This document shows positions 6,965-15,621 of a DNA stretch of 39,330 nt, piece by piece. The notes beneath the pieces were generated by a model. That model saw nothing but the letters and a program-made list of their open reading frames with translations, was not told where the DNA came from and did no database searches. The position numbers and the translations under genes are program-made. Position 1 is the first letter of the stretch. Every line of letters begins with the position of its first letter. Where the stretch lies: assembly GCA_001464335.1 (NCBI GenBank), contig LNEV01000004.1, forward strand, positions 1 through 39,330, in the 5' to 3' direction. This DNA is from Rhizobiales bacterium Ga0077545. Its GTDB lineage: Bacteria; Pseudomonadota; Alphaproteobacteria; Rhizobiales; Methylopilaceae.

Positions 6965-7510
6965 TTATTGTTTTTTCTTGGGTTTATCCGCGACCCGCCG
7001 GTCCAGTCCCGCAAATGGCCGATGCGTGCCCTCCGGCGGCGCCAGGGGCACGACCTCCGCCGCGGCCTCTGCGCCGGGCTTGACCGGATAGGGATCGAGC
7101 CCAAGCGCCAGATGCTCGGCCGCCAGGGCCCCGAGATCGATCTTTCCGTCCACGATGGGATCGGGCGCGTCGAGATCCATTGCGTGCTCGGCCTCATCCT
7201 CCCCGTGATGGGGCGCGGGCGCATCCTCCGCGAATCGCTCGTCGATCTCCTCGCGGACCTCGGCCGTGAACTCGTCCAGCGAGACGACACAGACCTGCTC
7301 GATCTCGGCGTCGAGTTCGCCCCGCACTCTCAGGCCATCGCGCATCCATGTCTTGATCTCAAAACGCGCTTCGAGCCTGTGAATCGCGGGGATTCCGAGC
7401 AGAGCGGCGAGCGCCTCGCGCTCGGCCGGTTCCGCCGTCACGGTGATCCTCTTTCCGGCGGGCGGCACATCGCGCACCGCGAGCAGGCGGCTGAATGGCA
7501 AGGTGCTCAT
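6965..7510 (-). CDS. YceD family protein (DUF177)
   Basis: YceD/DUF177 proteins are linked to 23S rRNA accumulation or processing in bacteria and plants, and are usually encoded just upstream of plsX. At 181 aa this one matches the alphaproteobacterial form. Visible parts are the N-terminal strand-rich half (ITVTAEPAEREALAALLGIP, then LEARFEIKTWMRDGLRVRGE) and the family's signature around VCVVSLDEFTAEVREEIDE. An acidic linker (EDAPAPHHGEDEAEHAMDLD) precedes DGKIDLGALAAEHLALGLDP. The Lys-rich end is PKKKQ. The canonical single Cys-x-R-C form is reduced here to one Cys (EQVCVVS). There is no rpmF between it and plsX, as is usual in this class. It overlaps the preceding gene in ATGA. Confidence 0.9.
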   Translation of the reverse strand: MSTLPFSRLLAVRDVPPAGKRITVTAEPAEREALAALLGIPAIHRLEARFEIKTWMRDGLRVRGELDAEIEQVCVVSLDEFTAEVREEIDERFAEDAPAPHHGEDEAEHAMDLDAPDPIVDGKIDLGALAAEHLALGLDPYPVKPGAEAAAEVVPLAPPEGTHRPFAGLDRRVADKPKKKQ

Positions 7511-8061
7511 GCGGCGCTCCCTTCGGGCGAAGTCTTCGGTGCCGGAAAGACCGGTCCCGCCCCGACCAGGTCTTCTTTCGACTGGCCGGCGAGCACGCGC
7601 ACGGCCTCGATCATGTAATCGGCCAGGGCTTGCGCATTGGCGCGCTCATCGGCGTTTTCCGAATAGACATTGCGCTGCACGGCAGAAGCGAGCGCCTCGC
7701 GCCCTTCCTCGAGAGCGGCGTCATAGGCGGCGGCGCGGCCATAGAAAGCGGCGGCCATCTTCTTGATCTTCTTCGGAACCGACAGATCGCCGATTCCGAT
7801 TTCGCGCAGACTCTGGTCCATGTCGGTGAACATGGCGTCGAACACTTTCTGCGCCACCGCTTTGGCCGCCTCGTCTTCGTTTTTCAGGCGATGCAGATAC
7901 AGAAAGGCATGCAGGATCAGCATCTCGAAACGGCCTTCGAGCGTGTCCGGCACACCGAGCTCTGAATAAAATGCCGGCTGCCGCGCCTGCGCCACGATCA
8001 CTCCATAGAGGGTGAGCGTCTGCGTCTGGTCTTCGCGTGAACGGAACAGACCGAAAATCAT
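7507..8061 (-). CDS. ubiquinol-cytochrome c chaperone family protein (CBP3/UQCC1-like)
   Basis: Homologues of yeast Cbp3 assist assembly of cytochrome b into the bc1 complex, and in alphaproteobacteria the gene typically heads the yceD-plsX cluster. The 184-aa protein is helical throughout. Typical segments are LYGVIVAQARQPAFYSELGV, then PDTLEGRFEMLILHAFLYLH, FDAMFTDMDQSLREIGIGDL and SVPKKIKKMAAAFYGRAAAY. No signal peptide is seen, consistent with a cytoplasmic or membrane-surface chaperone. Start ATG 8061 diverges from bamE with a gap of 99 bases that should hold both promoters. The stop overlaps yceD by 4 bases. Confidence 0.93.
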   Translation of the reverse strand: MIFGLFRSREDQTQTLTLYGVIVAQARQPAFYSELGVPDTLEGRFEMLILHAFLYLHRLKNEDEAAKAVAQKVFDAMFTDMDQSLREIGIGDLSVPKKIKKMAAAFYGRAAAYDAALEEGREALASAVQRNVYSENADERANAQALADYMIEAVRVLAGQSKEDLVGAGPVFPAPKTSPEGSAA

Positions 8062-8160
8062 GAGGAACTCCCAGGCTGCGTGTGTTGCGCATGCCGCCCG
8101 GGCGGGTTAGGGCATGATGCCCCTGCGGGCAAGTCTGCTGTCAGGAACAGAGGGTTGGGG

Positions 8161-8598
8161 ATGGCGTTCAAAGCAAAGCTTCGCAATGCGGCCGTGTTCG
8201 GTGTGGCTGCCTTGGTTCTGGCCGCCTGCCAGAGCGTCTCGGAGACCCGCGTGCGCGGCTACATGCCCTCCGAATCGGCCCTCGAACAGATCACGCCCGG
8301 CTCCAGCAAGGAGCAGGTCATGGTCGTCCTGGGCTCACCCTCGACCACCGCGACCGTTACCGGCGAAGTCTATTATTACATTTCGCAGACCGAACACCGC
8401 GCCATGCGCTTCATGAAGCCGACGATCGAAGACCGCCGCATCATCGCGGTCTATTTCGGCAAGGAAGGCCGTGTCGAGCGCGTCGCCAATTACGGCCTGC
8501 AGGACGGCATTCCGTTCGACTTCATCAGCCGCAAGACCCCGACCACGGGCGGCGAACGCTCGCTTCTCAGCCAGATGCTCGGTCTGATCAGCTTCTGA
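8161..8598 (+). CDS. bamE: outer membrane assembly lipoprotein BamE (SmpA/OmlA)
   Basis: A lipoprotein subunit of the BAM complex that inserts beta-barrel proteins into the outer membrane. Start ATG 8161 gives a lipoprotein signal peptide with the lipobox LAAC (Cys23). The longer frame to 8080 would bury the signal. The SmpA/OmlA domain follows: ALEQITPGSSKEQVMVVLGS, PSTT, VYYYISQTEHRAMRFMKPTI and AVYFGKEGRVERVANYGLQD. The mature protein is about 122 aa, the usual size. It is divergent from the cytochrome c chaperone gene and convergent with the GntR gene, which it overlaps by 11 bases at the 3' ends. Confidence 0.95.
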   Translation: MAFKAKLRNAAVFGVAALVLAACQSVSETRVRGYMPSESALEQITPGSSKEQVMVVLGSPSTTATVTGEVYYYISQTEHRAMRFMKPTIEDRRIIAVYFGKEGRVERVANYGLQDGIPFDFISRKTPTTGGERSLLSQMLGLISF

Positions 8599-9286
8599 AC
8601 GGAGACGGCTGGCGCTGATGCAGGCCACGCGAGCTTTCGGCCGCGTGGTAGCGCTGGCGCGCCAGCCCGACATGGCGGCGCATCAAGAGTTCGGCAAGCT
8701 CGCCGTCGCGGTTCTGGATCGCCTCCAGAATGCGCTCGTGATCGAGATGCGATTGCCGCTGGCCGGGGATTGACCACGTCTTGTAGCGGCACAGCCGGAT
8801 GAGCGAATAAAGGTCGCCGCACAGCAATCGCTGCAGGCGCCGCGACCCGCTCGCGACCGCAACGCGAAAGTGAAAGTCGTCGCTGTCGACGCCCTGCGAA
8901 TAGCTCGAGTCATCGTTCGACTGGCTTCGCGTTTTCTGCCGCATCAGAAGATCTTCGATGTCCGCGAGTTCGTCGTCCGGACACCGTTCGGCGGCCAGCC
9001 GCGCCGCCAGCCCTTCCAGATTCTGCCGTATCTCGTACAACTCGACCAGATCCGCCTCGCTCATTGTCACCACACGCGCGCCGGCGTGCGCCGTCCGTTC
9101 GACCAGAGAGCGGCCTTCGAGGCGCCGGAGCGCTTCCCGCAGCGGTCCCCGGCTGACGCCGAGCCGGGAGGCCAAAGCCTCCTCCCCGAGCTTCGAGCCC
9201 ATCGCAATCTCGCCGCTGACGATGTCGCGCTCGAGAAGGCGGAACGCCCGATCGCTCTGCGTGTCGTCCTCATTGTCGACAGACAT
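8588..9286 (-). CDS. GntR-family regulator, FCD (FadR/VanR) subfamily
   Basis: A ligand-responsive repressor or activator, probably of the divergent tripartite transporter operon. The winged HTH lies at about residues 10-75 (DRAFRLLERDIVSGEIAMGS, LGEEALASRLGVSRGPLREA, LRRLEGRSLVERTAHAGARV). The C-terminal FCD helical domain carries the metal-binding His residues: the DFHFRVAVASGS segment, LDHERILEAIQNRD and LLMRRHVGLARQR. I choose ATG 9286 (MSVDNEDD) because AAGGAA lies at 9296-9301. Upstream in-frame ATGs at 9313 and 9331 have no ribosome binding site and add a basic leader. Its gene end overlaps bamE. The effector is probably the carboxylate taken up by TctABC, which is inference. Confidence 0.9.
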   Translation of the reverse strand: MSVDNEDDTQSDRAFRLLERDIVSGEIAMGSKLGEEALASRLGVSRGPLREALRRLEGRSLVERTAHAGARVVTMSEADLVELYEIRQNLEGLAARLAAERCPDDELADIEDLLMRQKTRSQSNDDSSYSQGVDSDDFHFRVAVASGSRRLQRLLCGDLYSLIRLCRYKTWSIPGQRQSHLDHERILEAIQNRDGELAELLMRRHVGLARQRYHAAESSRGLHQRQPSPFRS

Positions 9287-9333
9287 AGGCCTATTTTCCT
9301 TTATCGGTGACATTTTTGGATAATAATGCATTC

Positions 9334-9366
9334 ATTGTTGACAATCTCATACCATGACTGAATTAT
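9334..9366 (+). promoter_or_regulatory. tctC promoter with overlapping palindrome (candidate GntR operator)
   Basis: TTGACA (9338-9343), a 17-base spacer and AATTAT (9361-9366, 4 of 6 to consensus) form a good sigma70-type promoter 70 bases before the tctC ATG. The palindrome ATTGT-TG-ACAAT (9334-9345) covers the -35 box. Its core fits the short TNGT...ACNA pattern used by FadR-type GntR proteins, although with a 2-base centre. Repression by the divergent GntR protein is inferred. Confidence 0.55.
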
Positions 9367-9380
9367 GAATTCAAATTAAG

Positions 9381-9396
9381 CGGTCGGGAATGACCG
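9381..9396 (+). repeat. small hairpin in the tctC leader
   Basis: CGGTC-GGGAAT-GACCG is a 5-bp perfect inverted repeat with a 6-base loop. It sits 15 bases after the -10 box and 40 bases before tctC, inside the probable 5' untranslated leader. It could be a second operator half or an mRNA-stabilising hairpin; the sequence does not decide. Confidence 0.4.
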
Positions 9397-9436
9397 TGCA
9401 CCAAGAGGGACAACCCTCATCTACCGGGAGAAAACC

Positions 9437-10417
9437 ATGAAGCATGTCATGAGAGGCATGATTGGCCTCGTATCTGGAGCCGTCCTTGCATTTGCCGGCC
9501 CCGCCTTCGCCAAGGATCCCGCCTACCCCGACTACCCCCACAAGACCGTCACGCTGATCACGAGTTCCGGCCCCGGCGGCGGCGGCGATGTGTTCCTGCG
9601 CAATCTGGTGAAAACCCTCGGCCCCAAATGGGGCATCAACTTCGTCGTTGAAAACGTGCCGGGTGCGGGCGGCGCGAACGCCATGCGCCGCATTGTCGAG
9701 GGACCGTCCGACGGCTCGCTGTTCTACGGCGTTTCCACCCAGCATGTCGTCGTGTCGGTACTCAGCGACCCGCCGGTGACCTACAAGGACATGCAGCCCA
9801 TCGTGAACGTTCTGTTCGACGCGCCGGTCTTCTATGTGCGTGCGGACAGCCCGTTCAAGACCCTGACCGACCTGATGGATTACGCCAAGGCGAACCCCGG
9901 AAAGCTGAAATTCGGCGCGGGTTCGGCAGCTTCCATCGACCGCATGGTCGTGGAAACGCTCAAGATCAAATCCGGCCTCGAATTCGTTGTCGCGACGCAT
10001 GACAGCGGCGGACAGCTGATGCTCAACGTGCTCAGCGGTTCCGTCGATGCCGGTTCCGGCGATGCACAGGAAGTGGAAGCCCAGGTTGCCGCGGGCAAGC
10101 TGCGCATCATCGCCGCCGTCATGGACGACCGCATCGCCAATTATCCGGACATACCGACGGCCCGGGAACAGGGTGCGGACGTCGCGGCCATCGGCTGGCG
10201 CGGCCTCGTCGCCAAGAAGGGCACTCCCCCGGAGATCACGGACGCCTGGCAGAAAGCTGTCCAGCTCGTGCTCGAAGATCCTGAGTACAAAGAGTTCTAC
10301 ACCAAGAACAACGGCATCCCGGCCTACCGGACCGGCAAGGACTTCGACGAACTGACCAACAAGTTCGCGTCCGACATGCAAGCGTTCTTCACCGAAGTCG
10401 GCATCATCAAGAAGTAA
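9437..10417 (+). CDS. tctC: tripartite tricarboxylate transporter substrate-binding protein (TctC/Bug type)
   Basis: Periplasmic receptor that delivers a carboxylate to the TctAB membrane complex. At 326 aa it has normal length. An N-terminal Sec signal peptide (basic MKHVMR start, hydrophobic core, AFA cleavage before KDPAYP) is clear. Bug-family features are YPHKTVTLITSSGPGGGGDV near the N terminus, the NVPGAGGANAMRRIVEGPSD loop that contacts a ligand carboxylate in the family, and the second-domain stretch GWRGLVAKKGTPPEITD. Ribosome binding site GGGAGA at 9425-9430. First gene of tctC-tctB-tctA-isomerase. The ligand cannot be told from the sequence. Confidence 0.95.
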   Translation: MKHVMRGMIGLVSGAVLAFAGPAFAKDPAYPDYPHKTVTLITSSGPGGGGDVFLRNLVKTLGPKWGINFVVENVPGAGGANAMRRIVEGPSDGSLFYGVSTQHVVVSVLSDPPVTYKDMQPIVNVLFDAPVFYVRADSPFKTLTDLMDYAKANPGKLKFGAGSAASIDRMVVETLKIKSGLEFVVATHDSGGQLMLNVLSGSVDAGSGDAQEVEAQVAAGKLRIIAAVMDDRIANYPDIPTAREQGADVAAIGWRGLVAKKGTPPEITDAWQKAVQLVLEDPEYKEFYTKNNGIPAYRTGKDFDELTNKFASDMQAFFTEVGIIKK

Positions 10418-10438
10418 CCCGAACGAGGGCAATCGGCG

Positions 10439-10918
10439 ATGAACAAGGATATCGTCTCCGGGGCGGTGATGCTCGCGGTCTCTGCGGCCTATTACATTGG
10501 CGGCGCGCGTCTTCCGACCAGCATTCTGGACACAGCCGTCAGTTCCGCGACCTTCCCCAAGATCATCGGGGCGGCCGGTATGGTCCTGTCTCTTGTTCTC
10601 ATCGCACAGGGCGTTGTGCGGCGGCGGGCCATTGCGTCCGCCGCCGCCGAGGCTCCGCAGGATTGGGGAAAGCACCGCAAGGCGCTCGGCCTGTTCCTCG
10701 TCGCGTGCGGGTACATCCTCGTCCTCGAATTCTTCGGCTACATTGCAGCCGTCATTACACTCATCCCGGCCGTCGCCATGTATCACGGCATCCGGCCGGG
10801 GCCTCAGCTCGCGGCGGTCTCCGTGGGCGGCGCCGTCCTGTTCTGGCTGTTCTTCGTCAAGCTGCTCGGCATTCACATGCCGCCCGGCATCGTCTGGCGC
10901 GCGCTCGGTCTCGCCTGA
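10439..10918 (+). CDS. tctB: tripartite tricarboxylate transporter small membrane subunit (TctB)
   Basis: Small inner-membrane component that partners TctA. The 159-aa protein has four hydrophobic segments: about residues 5-22 (SGAVMLAVSAAYYIGGA), 38-58 (IIGAAGMVLSLVLIAQGVV), 82-115 (a long double span through FLVACGYILVLEFFGYIAA) and 125-147 (LAAVSVGGAVLFWLFFVKLL). It ends with the family's LGIHMPPG motif. It starts 21 bases after tctC, with GAGGGCAA as ribosome binding site, and ends 33 bases before tctA. TctB proteins are poorly conserved, so identification rests on position, size and topology as well as the end motif. Confidence 0.92.
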   Translation: MNKDIVSGAVMLAVSAAYYIGGARLPTSILDTAVSSATFPKIIGAAGMVLSLVLIAQGVVRRRAIASAAAEAPQDWGKHRKALGLFLVACGYILVLEFFGYIAAVITLIPAVAMYHGIRPGPQLAAVSVGGAVLFWLFFVKLLGIHMPPGIVWRALGLA

Positions 10919-10951
10919 GCACCACCGGACAACGCAACAGGGAAATCTGTC

Positions 10952-12439
10952 ATGAACGGCTTTGAAATCGCCTTCAACACACTGACGACCACCCCCGCCG
11001 TGTTTGCCGCCATTGCCGGCGTCGCCTGGGGCATTCTCGGCGGCGCCCTGCCCGGCATTTCCGCCTCCATCACCATGGCGCTGCTCCTACCCTTCACCTT
11101 CGGCATGGACCCGACCGTGGCGATCATCATGCTCGCCTCGACCTATGTCGGCGCGGAATATGGCGGGTCCATACCCGCCACCACGGCCATCGAAGGCTAC
11201 CAGATGCACCGGCAGGGCAAGGGCGCCGAAGCGCTCGGCATCTCGCTGGCCTGCGGCACCGTCGGCGGACTGATCGGCATGATCCTGCTTGTGGCGCTGA
11301 TGGAGCCGCTCACCAAGATCTCGCTGCTGTTCTCGACGCCCGCTTATTTCGCGCTCGGCATTTTCGGCATCAGCGTCCTGTCCTCGCTGTCCGAGGGCTC
11401 GGTGGTCAAAGGCTTCCTTGCGGCTCTTGTCGGCATCGCGATTTCGACGGTCGGCCTCGATCCGCTGTCGGGCCTGTCGCGCTACACGTTCGGCTCGATC
11501 GAGCTGATGAGCGGCATCGAACCCATCCTCGTGATGGTCGGCGTCTTCGCGATCACCGAACTTTTGATGCAGGTCAGCGAAGCTGATTGGGAGAAGACCG
11601 CCAAAAGCATGCGCATCAAGCTGCCGAGCCTGAAGATGTGGAAGCGCCTGTGGCTTCCGACATCGATCGGCTCGGGCGTCGGCGCGGTCGAGGGCGTCAT
11701 CCCCGGCGCAGGCGCCACCGTTGCCTCCTTCCTCTCCTACAACGAGGCCCGGCGCTGGTCGAAGCACCCCGAAGAATTCGGGCACGGCTCCCCCGAAGGC
11801 GTCGCCGCGCCGGAAGCCGCCAACAACACGGTTGCCGCCACAGCCCTCGTACCGACGCTTGCCTTCGGCATTCCCGGCTCGGGTTCGATGGCGGTGCTTC
11901 TCGGCGGCCTCATCCTTCACGGCCTCGAGCCGGGCCCGCTTCTGATCGAGAAGAACCCCGTCTTCGTGTACAGCCTGTTCGGCGGACTTTTCGTCGCTAA
12001 TCTCTCGCAGATCGTGCTCGGCTATCTGATGATGCCGCCCTGCATCTGGCTCGTGAACCAGCACAAGGGCTATCTGGCCGCGGGCGTCATGCTCCTGGTG
12101 TTTTCCGGCATCTATTCGGTGAATGCCAGTGTGTTCGATCTCGGCATCGTGCTGGCGGCGGGCGCCATCGGCTACATCATGAAGATCTACGGCTTCCCGC
12201 TTCTTCCGATGGTGCTCGGGCTCGTTCTCGGAAGCATGATCGAACGTAATTACCGCCGTTCGGTCGAACTGAGCTACGGCGACAATTCGATCTTCTTCCA
12301 AGACACCACCGCCGCCATCCTCATCGGCCTCGCGCTCGTCTTCTTCATCGGCTCGACCGTCTCGGAAATCCGCAAGAACAGGCGGGAATCCGCGAACCAG
12401 TCCGCCACCACTTCCGAAACCATCAATCAGGCAGGGTAA
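10952..12439 (+). CDS. tctA: tripartite tricarboxylate transporter permease (TctA)
   Basis: Large inner-membrane subunit, 495 aa and about 12 hydrophobic segments, that carries out the secondary transport step. Family signatures include [20 protein letters not shown] near the N terminus, [14 protein letters not shown], and the central loop [20 protein letters not shown]. These are followed by [20 protein letters not shown] and the repeat signature [19 protein letters not shown]. The C-terminal tail is polar ([16 protein letters not shown]). Ribosome binding site AGGGAAA at 10939-10945. The following gene starts 2 bases after its stop, so uptake and the isomerase-like enzyme are produced together. 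Confidence 0.96.
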   Translation: MNGFEIAFNTLTTTPAVFAAIAGVAWGILGGALPGISASITMALLLPFTFGMDPTVAIIMLASTYVGAEYGGSIPATTAIEGYQMHRQGKGAEALGISLACGTVGGLIGMILLVALMEPLTKISLLFSTPAYFALGIFGISVLSSLSEGSVVKGFLAALVGIAISTVGLDPLSGLSRYTFGSIELMSGIEPILVMVGVFAITELLMQVSEADWEKTAKSMRIKLPSLKMWKRLWLPTSIGSGVGAVEGVIPGAGATVASFLSYNEARRWSKHPEEFGHGSPEGVAAPEAANNTVAATALVPTLAFGIPGSGSMAVLLGGLILHGLEPGPLLIEKNPVFVYSLFGGLFVANLSQIVLGYLMMPPCIWLVNQHKGYLAAGVMLLVFSGIYSVNASVFDLGIVLAAGAIGYIMKIYGFPLLPMVLGLVLGSMIERNYRRSVELSYGDNSIFFQDTTAAILIGLALVFFIGSTVSEIRKNRRESANQSATTSETINQAG

Positions 12440-12441
12440 TC

Positions 12442-13266
12442 ATGGCAGCCACACTCAGGGACCGCATCGGCGTCGATCTTGGCCAGCGCAACAAGATCGA
12501 GGACGGGCTTGCCGCCGCCGTCAAGCACGGCATCAAATATCTCGATCTGAAGATCGACGTCGCGCCCAACGCGATCGAGACGCTGACCCCGGAGCGCATC
12601 AAGGGCATCCGCGACATCTGCGACAAGCACGACATCCATGTCGGCATTCACACCATGTCGGCCGTCAACATGGCCGAAGTCGCACCGCATGTGCGCGACG
12701 GCGTCGACCGCTATTACTGGGGCCATATGGACGCCTGCAAGAAGCTCGGCGGCGAATGGATGGTCATCCACGCCGGCTACCACTTCACCTCCGATGTGCA
12801 GATGCGCATGGACGCCGGTCTTGAGCGGATCAAGCGCATGGTCGATCACGCCGAGAAGCTCGGCCTCACCCTTCTTCTCGAAAACATGAACTGGGAGCCG
12901 GACGACGCCGAGGTGCACTACCTCGCGCACAATGTCGAGGAGACGAAGTTCTATTTCGACCGCCTCGATTCCCCTCATTTGCGCTGGGCGTTCACGGCCA
13001 ACCACGCCCACATCGTGGAAGACGGCGTCGATGCCTTCCTGCAGGCCTTCGACATCAAGCGCTGCGACGAGGTCCGCCTCGCCGATTGCTGGCGCAACGG
13101 CAAGGAGGAGCACCTTCTCCCCGGTCAGGGCGATTTCGACTTCGCGGGCCTGTTCCGCAAGCTGGACGACCTCGGGTTCGAAGGTCACTACATGAACGCC
13201 TTCGGCTCCCTTGAGGACATGATCGAAGGCCGCGAAGTGCTTGCCCGCACACAGGTGACAGCCTGA
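12442..13266 (+). CDS. sugar phosphate isomerase/epimerase-like TIM-barrel protein
   Basis: A member of the AP endonuclease 2 / xylose isomerase-like TIM-barrel superfamily, 274 aa. Metal-ligand candidates appear in barrel order: IHAGYH (His), LLLENMNW (Glu), ANHAHI (His) and the KEEHLLPGQGDFDF stretch that matches the family's 'HLxPGxGxxD'. Known relatives isomerise or epimerise sugars, hydroxypyruvate and inositol derivatives. The substrate here is not evident. Position at the end of a TctCBA operon suggests that the imported acid or a derivative is its substrate. Ribosome binding is through CAGGG inside the tctA end. A strong terminator follows 34 bases after the stop. Confidence 0.85.
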   Translation: MAATLRDRIGVDLGQRNKIEDGLAAAVKHGIKYLDLKIDVAPNAIETLTPERIKGIRDICDKHDIHVGIHTMSAVNMAEVAPHVRDGVDRYYWGHMDACKKLGGEWMVIHAGYHFTSDVQMRMDAGLERIKRMVDHAEKLGLTLLLENMNWEPDDAEVHYLAHNVEETKFYFDRLDSPHLRWAFTANHAHIVEDGVDAFLQAFDIKRCDEVRLADCWRNGKEEHLLPGQGDFDFAGLFRKLDDLGFEGHYMNAFGSLEDMIEGREVLARTQVTA

Positions 13267-13299
13267 CTCCCACGCACGCTGTCCGACCCAACTGAAAAA

Positions 13300-13326
13300 G
13301 CCCCGCTTGCGCGGGGCTTTCTTTTT
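13300..13326. terminator. bidirectional intrinsic terminator between the tct operon and hppA
   Basis: GCCCCGC (13300-13306), loop TTGC, GCGGGGC (13311-13317), then TTTCTTTTTT on the plus strand. A run of As (13295-13299) before the stem gives TTTTT on the minus strand. The stem therefore can stop transcription from both the tct operon and the convergent hppA gene, which ends at 13338. Confidence 0.93.
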
Positions 13327-13337
13327 TGTCGCCGGCC

Positions 13338-15455
13338 TCAGTGGGCCAGGATCGCCAGCAGCAGCAGAGCCACGATGTTCGCGATCTTGATCATCGGGTT
13401 CACCGCCGGGCCGGCCGTGTCCTTGTAGGGGTCGCCGACGGTGTCGCCCGTCACCGCGGCCTTGTGGGCTTCCGAACCCTTGCCGCCGTGATGGCCGTCC
13501 TCGATGTACTTCTTCGCATTGTCCCAGGCACCGCCGCCCGCCGTCATGGAAATGGCGACGAACAGCCCGTTGACGATGACGCCGAGAAGAAGCGCACCCA
13601 GCGCTGAGAACGCCGCCGACTTGCCCGCGATGCCGAGGATCACGAAGAAGAACACGATGGGGGACAGAACCGGAAGCAGCGAGGGGATGATCATCTCCTT
13701 GATCGCCGCGCGGGTCAGCATGTCCACCGCACGCCCGTAATCGGGGCGCGTCGTTCCTTTCATGATGCCGGGATTTTCGCGGAACTGGCGCCGCACCTCC
13801 TCGACCACCGCACCCGCCGCGCGCCCGACCGCCGTCATGCCCATCGACGCGAAGAGGTAGGGCAGAAGGCCGCCGAACAGGAGGCCGACGACGACATACG
13901 GATTGGCCAGCGAGAAATCGAGCTGGACCCCCGCGAAGTACGGGAACTGCGTCGGATTTGCGATGAAGTAGTTCAGGTCCTCCGTATAGGCCGCGAACAG
14001 AACGAGCGCGCCGAGGCCCGCCGATCCGATCGCATAGCCCTTGGTGACGGCCTTCGTCGTGTTGCCGACCGCATCCAGCGCGTCGGTCGTTACGCGCACG
14101 CTCTTGTCGAGACCGGCCATTTCGGCAATGCCGCCGGCATTGTCCGTGACCGGCCCGAACGCATCGAGCGCGACCACCATGCCCGCCAGCGCCAGCATGG
14201 TCGTGACGGCGATGGCGATGCCGTAAAGACCGGCGAAGCCAAAGGTCACGATGATGCCCGCGATGATGATGAGCGCGGGAAGCGCCGTTGCTTCCAGCGA
14301 AATCGCAAGGCCCTGGATGATGTTGGTGCCGTGGCCCGTGACGGAGGCCTGCGCGATGGACTGCACCGGACGGAACGGGGTGCCGGTGTAATATTCGGTC
14401 ACCCAGACGATGAGCCCGGTCACAACGAGGCCCGCGACGCCGCAGAAGAACACGTCAAGACCGCTGAAGGTGAGCCCCCTCGACGTCGTGAGTTCCGTGC
14501 CGAAGCCGATCGTGAAATGCGTCACGATGGCAAGCCCGACCACGGACAGAAGCGCCGAGGCGATGAGGCCCTTGTAGAGCGCCCCCATGATCGATTGCGA
14601 GGGCCCGAGCCGGACGAAGAATGTTCCGGCGATGGAGGTCACGATGCAGACTGCGCAGATGGCGAGCGGAAAGATCAGGCTGCTCGTCAGGAAGTCGGTC
14701 CCTGCGAAGAAGATCGAGCCGAGCACCATGGTCGCGACCACGGTGACCGCATAGGTCTCGAACAGGTCCGCCGCCATGCCCGCGCAGTCGCCGACATTGT
14801 CGCCCACATTGTCGGCGATGGTGGCGGGATTGCGCGGATCGTCTTCGGGAATGCCCGCCTCGACCTTGCCGACGAGATCGCCGCCGACATCCGCACCCTT
14901 GGTGAAGATGCCGCCGCCAAGGCGCGCGAAGATCGAAATGAGCGAGGCACCGAAACCGAGCGCCACGAGACCGTCCACGATGTTACGGTCGTTTGGCGCA
15001 TAGCCGAGCATGCCCGTCAGGATGGCGTAATAGCCCGCGACCGACAGCAGCGCGAGACCGGCAACCAGCATGCCCGTCACCGCGCCTGCCCTGAAGGCGA
15101 TGTCGAGACCTTCCGCAAGCCCCTTGCGCGAGGCCTCCGCCGTCCGAACGTTTGCACGTACGGACACATTCATTCCGATGAAGCCTGCCGCACCGGAAAG
15201 AATGGCCCCAATGGCAAAACCAACGGCCGCGATGGGTGATAGAAGGAACGCGACGACGATGAAGATGACAACGCCGACGGCGCCGACGGTCGTGTACTGA
15301 CGCCTCAGATAGGCCTGCGCGCCCTCCTGGATGGCGCCGGCAATCTCCTGCATCTTGCTGTTGCCCGCTGGGGCCTTGAGAATGCTTTGTATCGTGTAAA
15401 TGCCATAAATCAGCGCGAGCGCACCCGCGCCTAAAATCCCCCATAAAGCGAGCAT
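13338..15455 (-). CDS. hppA: proton-translocating pyrophosphatase, K+-independent type
   Basis: Integral membrane pump that couples pyrophosphate hydrolysis to proton export. The 705-aa length and about 16 membrane spans are typical. Active-site signatures: [20 protein letters not shown], then [20 protein letters not shown] and [13 protein letters not shown], with the C-terminal substrate-binding stretch [18 protein letters not shown] and [18 protein letters not shown]. The switch region reads [18 protein letters not shown] Lys here (residue 468), with Thr three residues later, marks the K+-independent class. The start is ATG 15455 with AAGGA upstream. The frame's extra 43 N-terminal codons are polar and unlike the family. 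A 7-bp hairpin (15477-15493) lies in the leader. Confidence 0.97.
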   Translation of the reverse strand: MLALWGILGAGALALIYGIYTIQSILKAPAGNSKMQEIAGAIQEGAQAYLRRQYTTVGAVGVVIFIVVAFLLSPIAAVGFAIGAILSGAAGFIGMNVSVRANVRTAEASRKGLAEGLDIAFRAGAVTGMLVAGLALLSVAGYYAILTGMLGYAPNDRNIVDGLVALGFGASLISIFARLGGGIFTKGADVGGDLVGKVEAGIPEDDPRNPATIADNVGDNVGDCAGMAADLFETYAVTVVATMVLGSIFFAGTDFLTSSLIFPLAICAVCIVTSIAGTFFVRLGPSQSIMGALYKGLIASALLSVVGLAIVTHFTIGFGTELTTSRGLTFSGLDVFFCGVAGLVVTGLIVWVTEYYTGTPFRPVQSIAQASVTGHGTNIIQGLAISLEATALPALIIIAGIIVTFGFAGLYGIAIAVTTMLALAGMVVALDAFGPVTDNAGGIAEMAGLDKSVRVTTDALDAVGNTTKAVTKGYAIGSAGLGALVLFAAYTEDLNYFIANPTQFPYFAGVQLDFSLANPYVVVGLLFGGLLPYLFASMGMTAVGRAAGAVVEEVRRQFRENPGIMKGTTRPDYGRAVDMLTRAAIKEMIIPSLLPVLSPIVFFFVILGIAGKSAAFSALGALLLGVIVNGLFVAISMTAGGGAWDNAKKYIEDGHHGGKGSEAHKAAVTGDTVGDPYKDTAGPAVNPMIKIANIVALLLLAILAH

Positions 15456-15621
15456 GTTGGCATCCTTGCGCGTTAAGGAGCCCGGAGGGCTCCCTCCCCG
15501 TGACGTTCGGTCTCTTTGATGCGGGTCGGCCCCGAACATGGCCGCCACATGCAAGAGACTGCCAGAGCTTTGAAATTCCCGCAATCAGACGCGTGGGGGG
15601 CTCAGCGCAAAGAATTGAAGG

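Noticed and set aside
9371..10876. 501-codon minus-strand frame opposite tctC and tctB
   Set aside because: High-GC antisense shadow. The plus strand has signal peptide, family motifs and ribosome binding sites; the minus product has only His/Asp/Arg-rich low-information sequence.
11087..12301. 404-codon minus-strand frame opposite tctA
   Set aside because: Same reason: TctA motifs on the plus strand are unmistakable, and the antisense product has no domain features.
14331..15239. 302-codon plus-strand frame opposite hppA
   Set aside because: Composition is charged and repetitive, and the minus strand encodes all H+-pyrophosphatase motifs.
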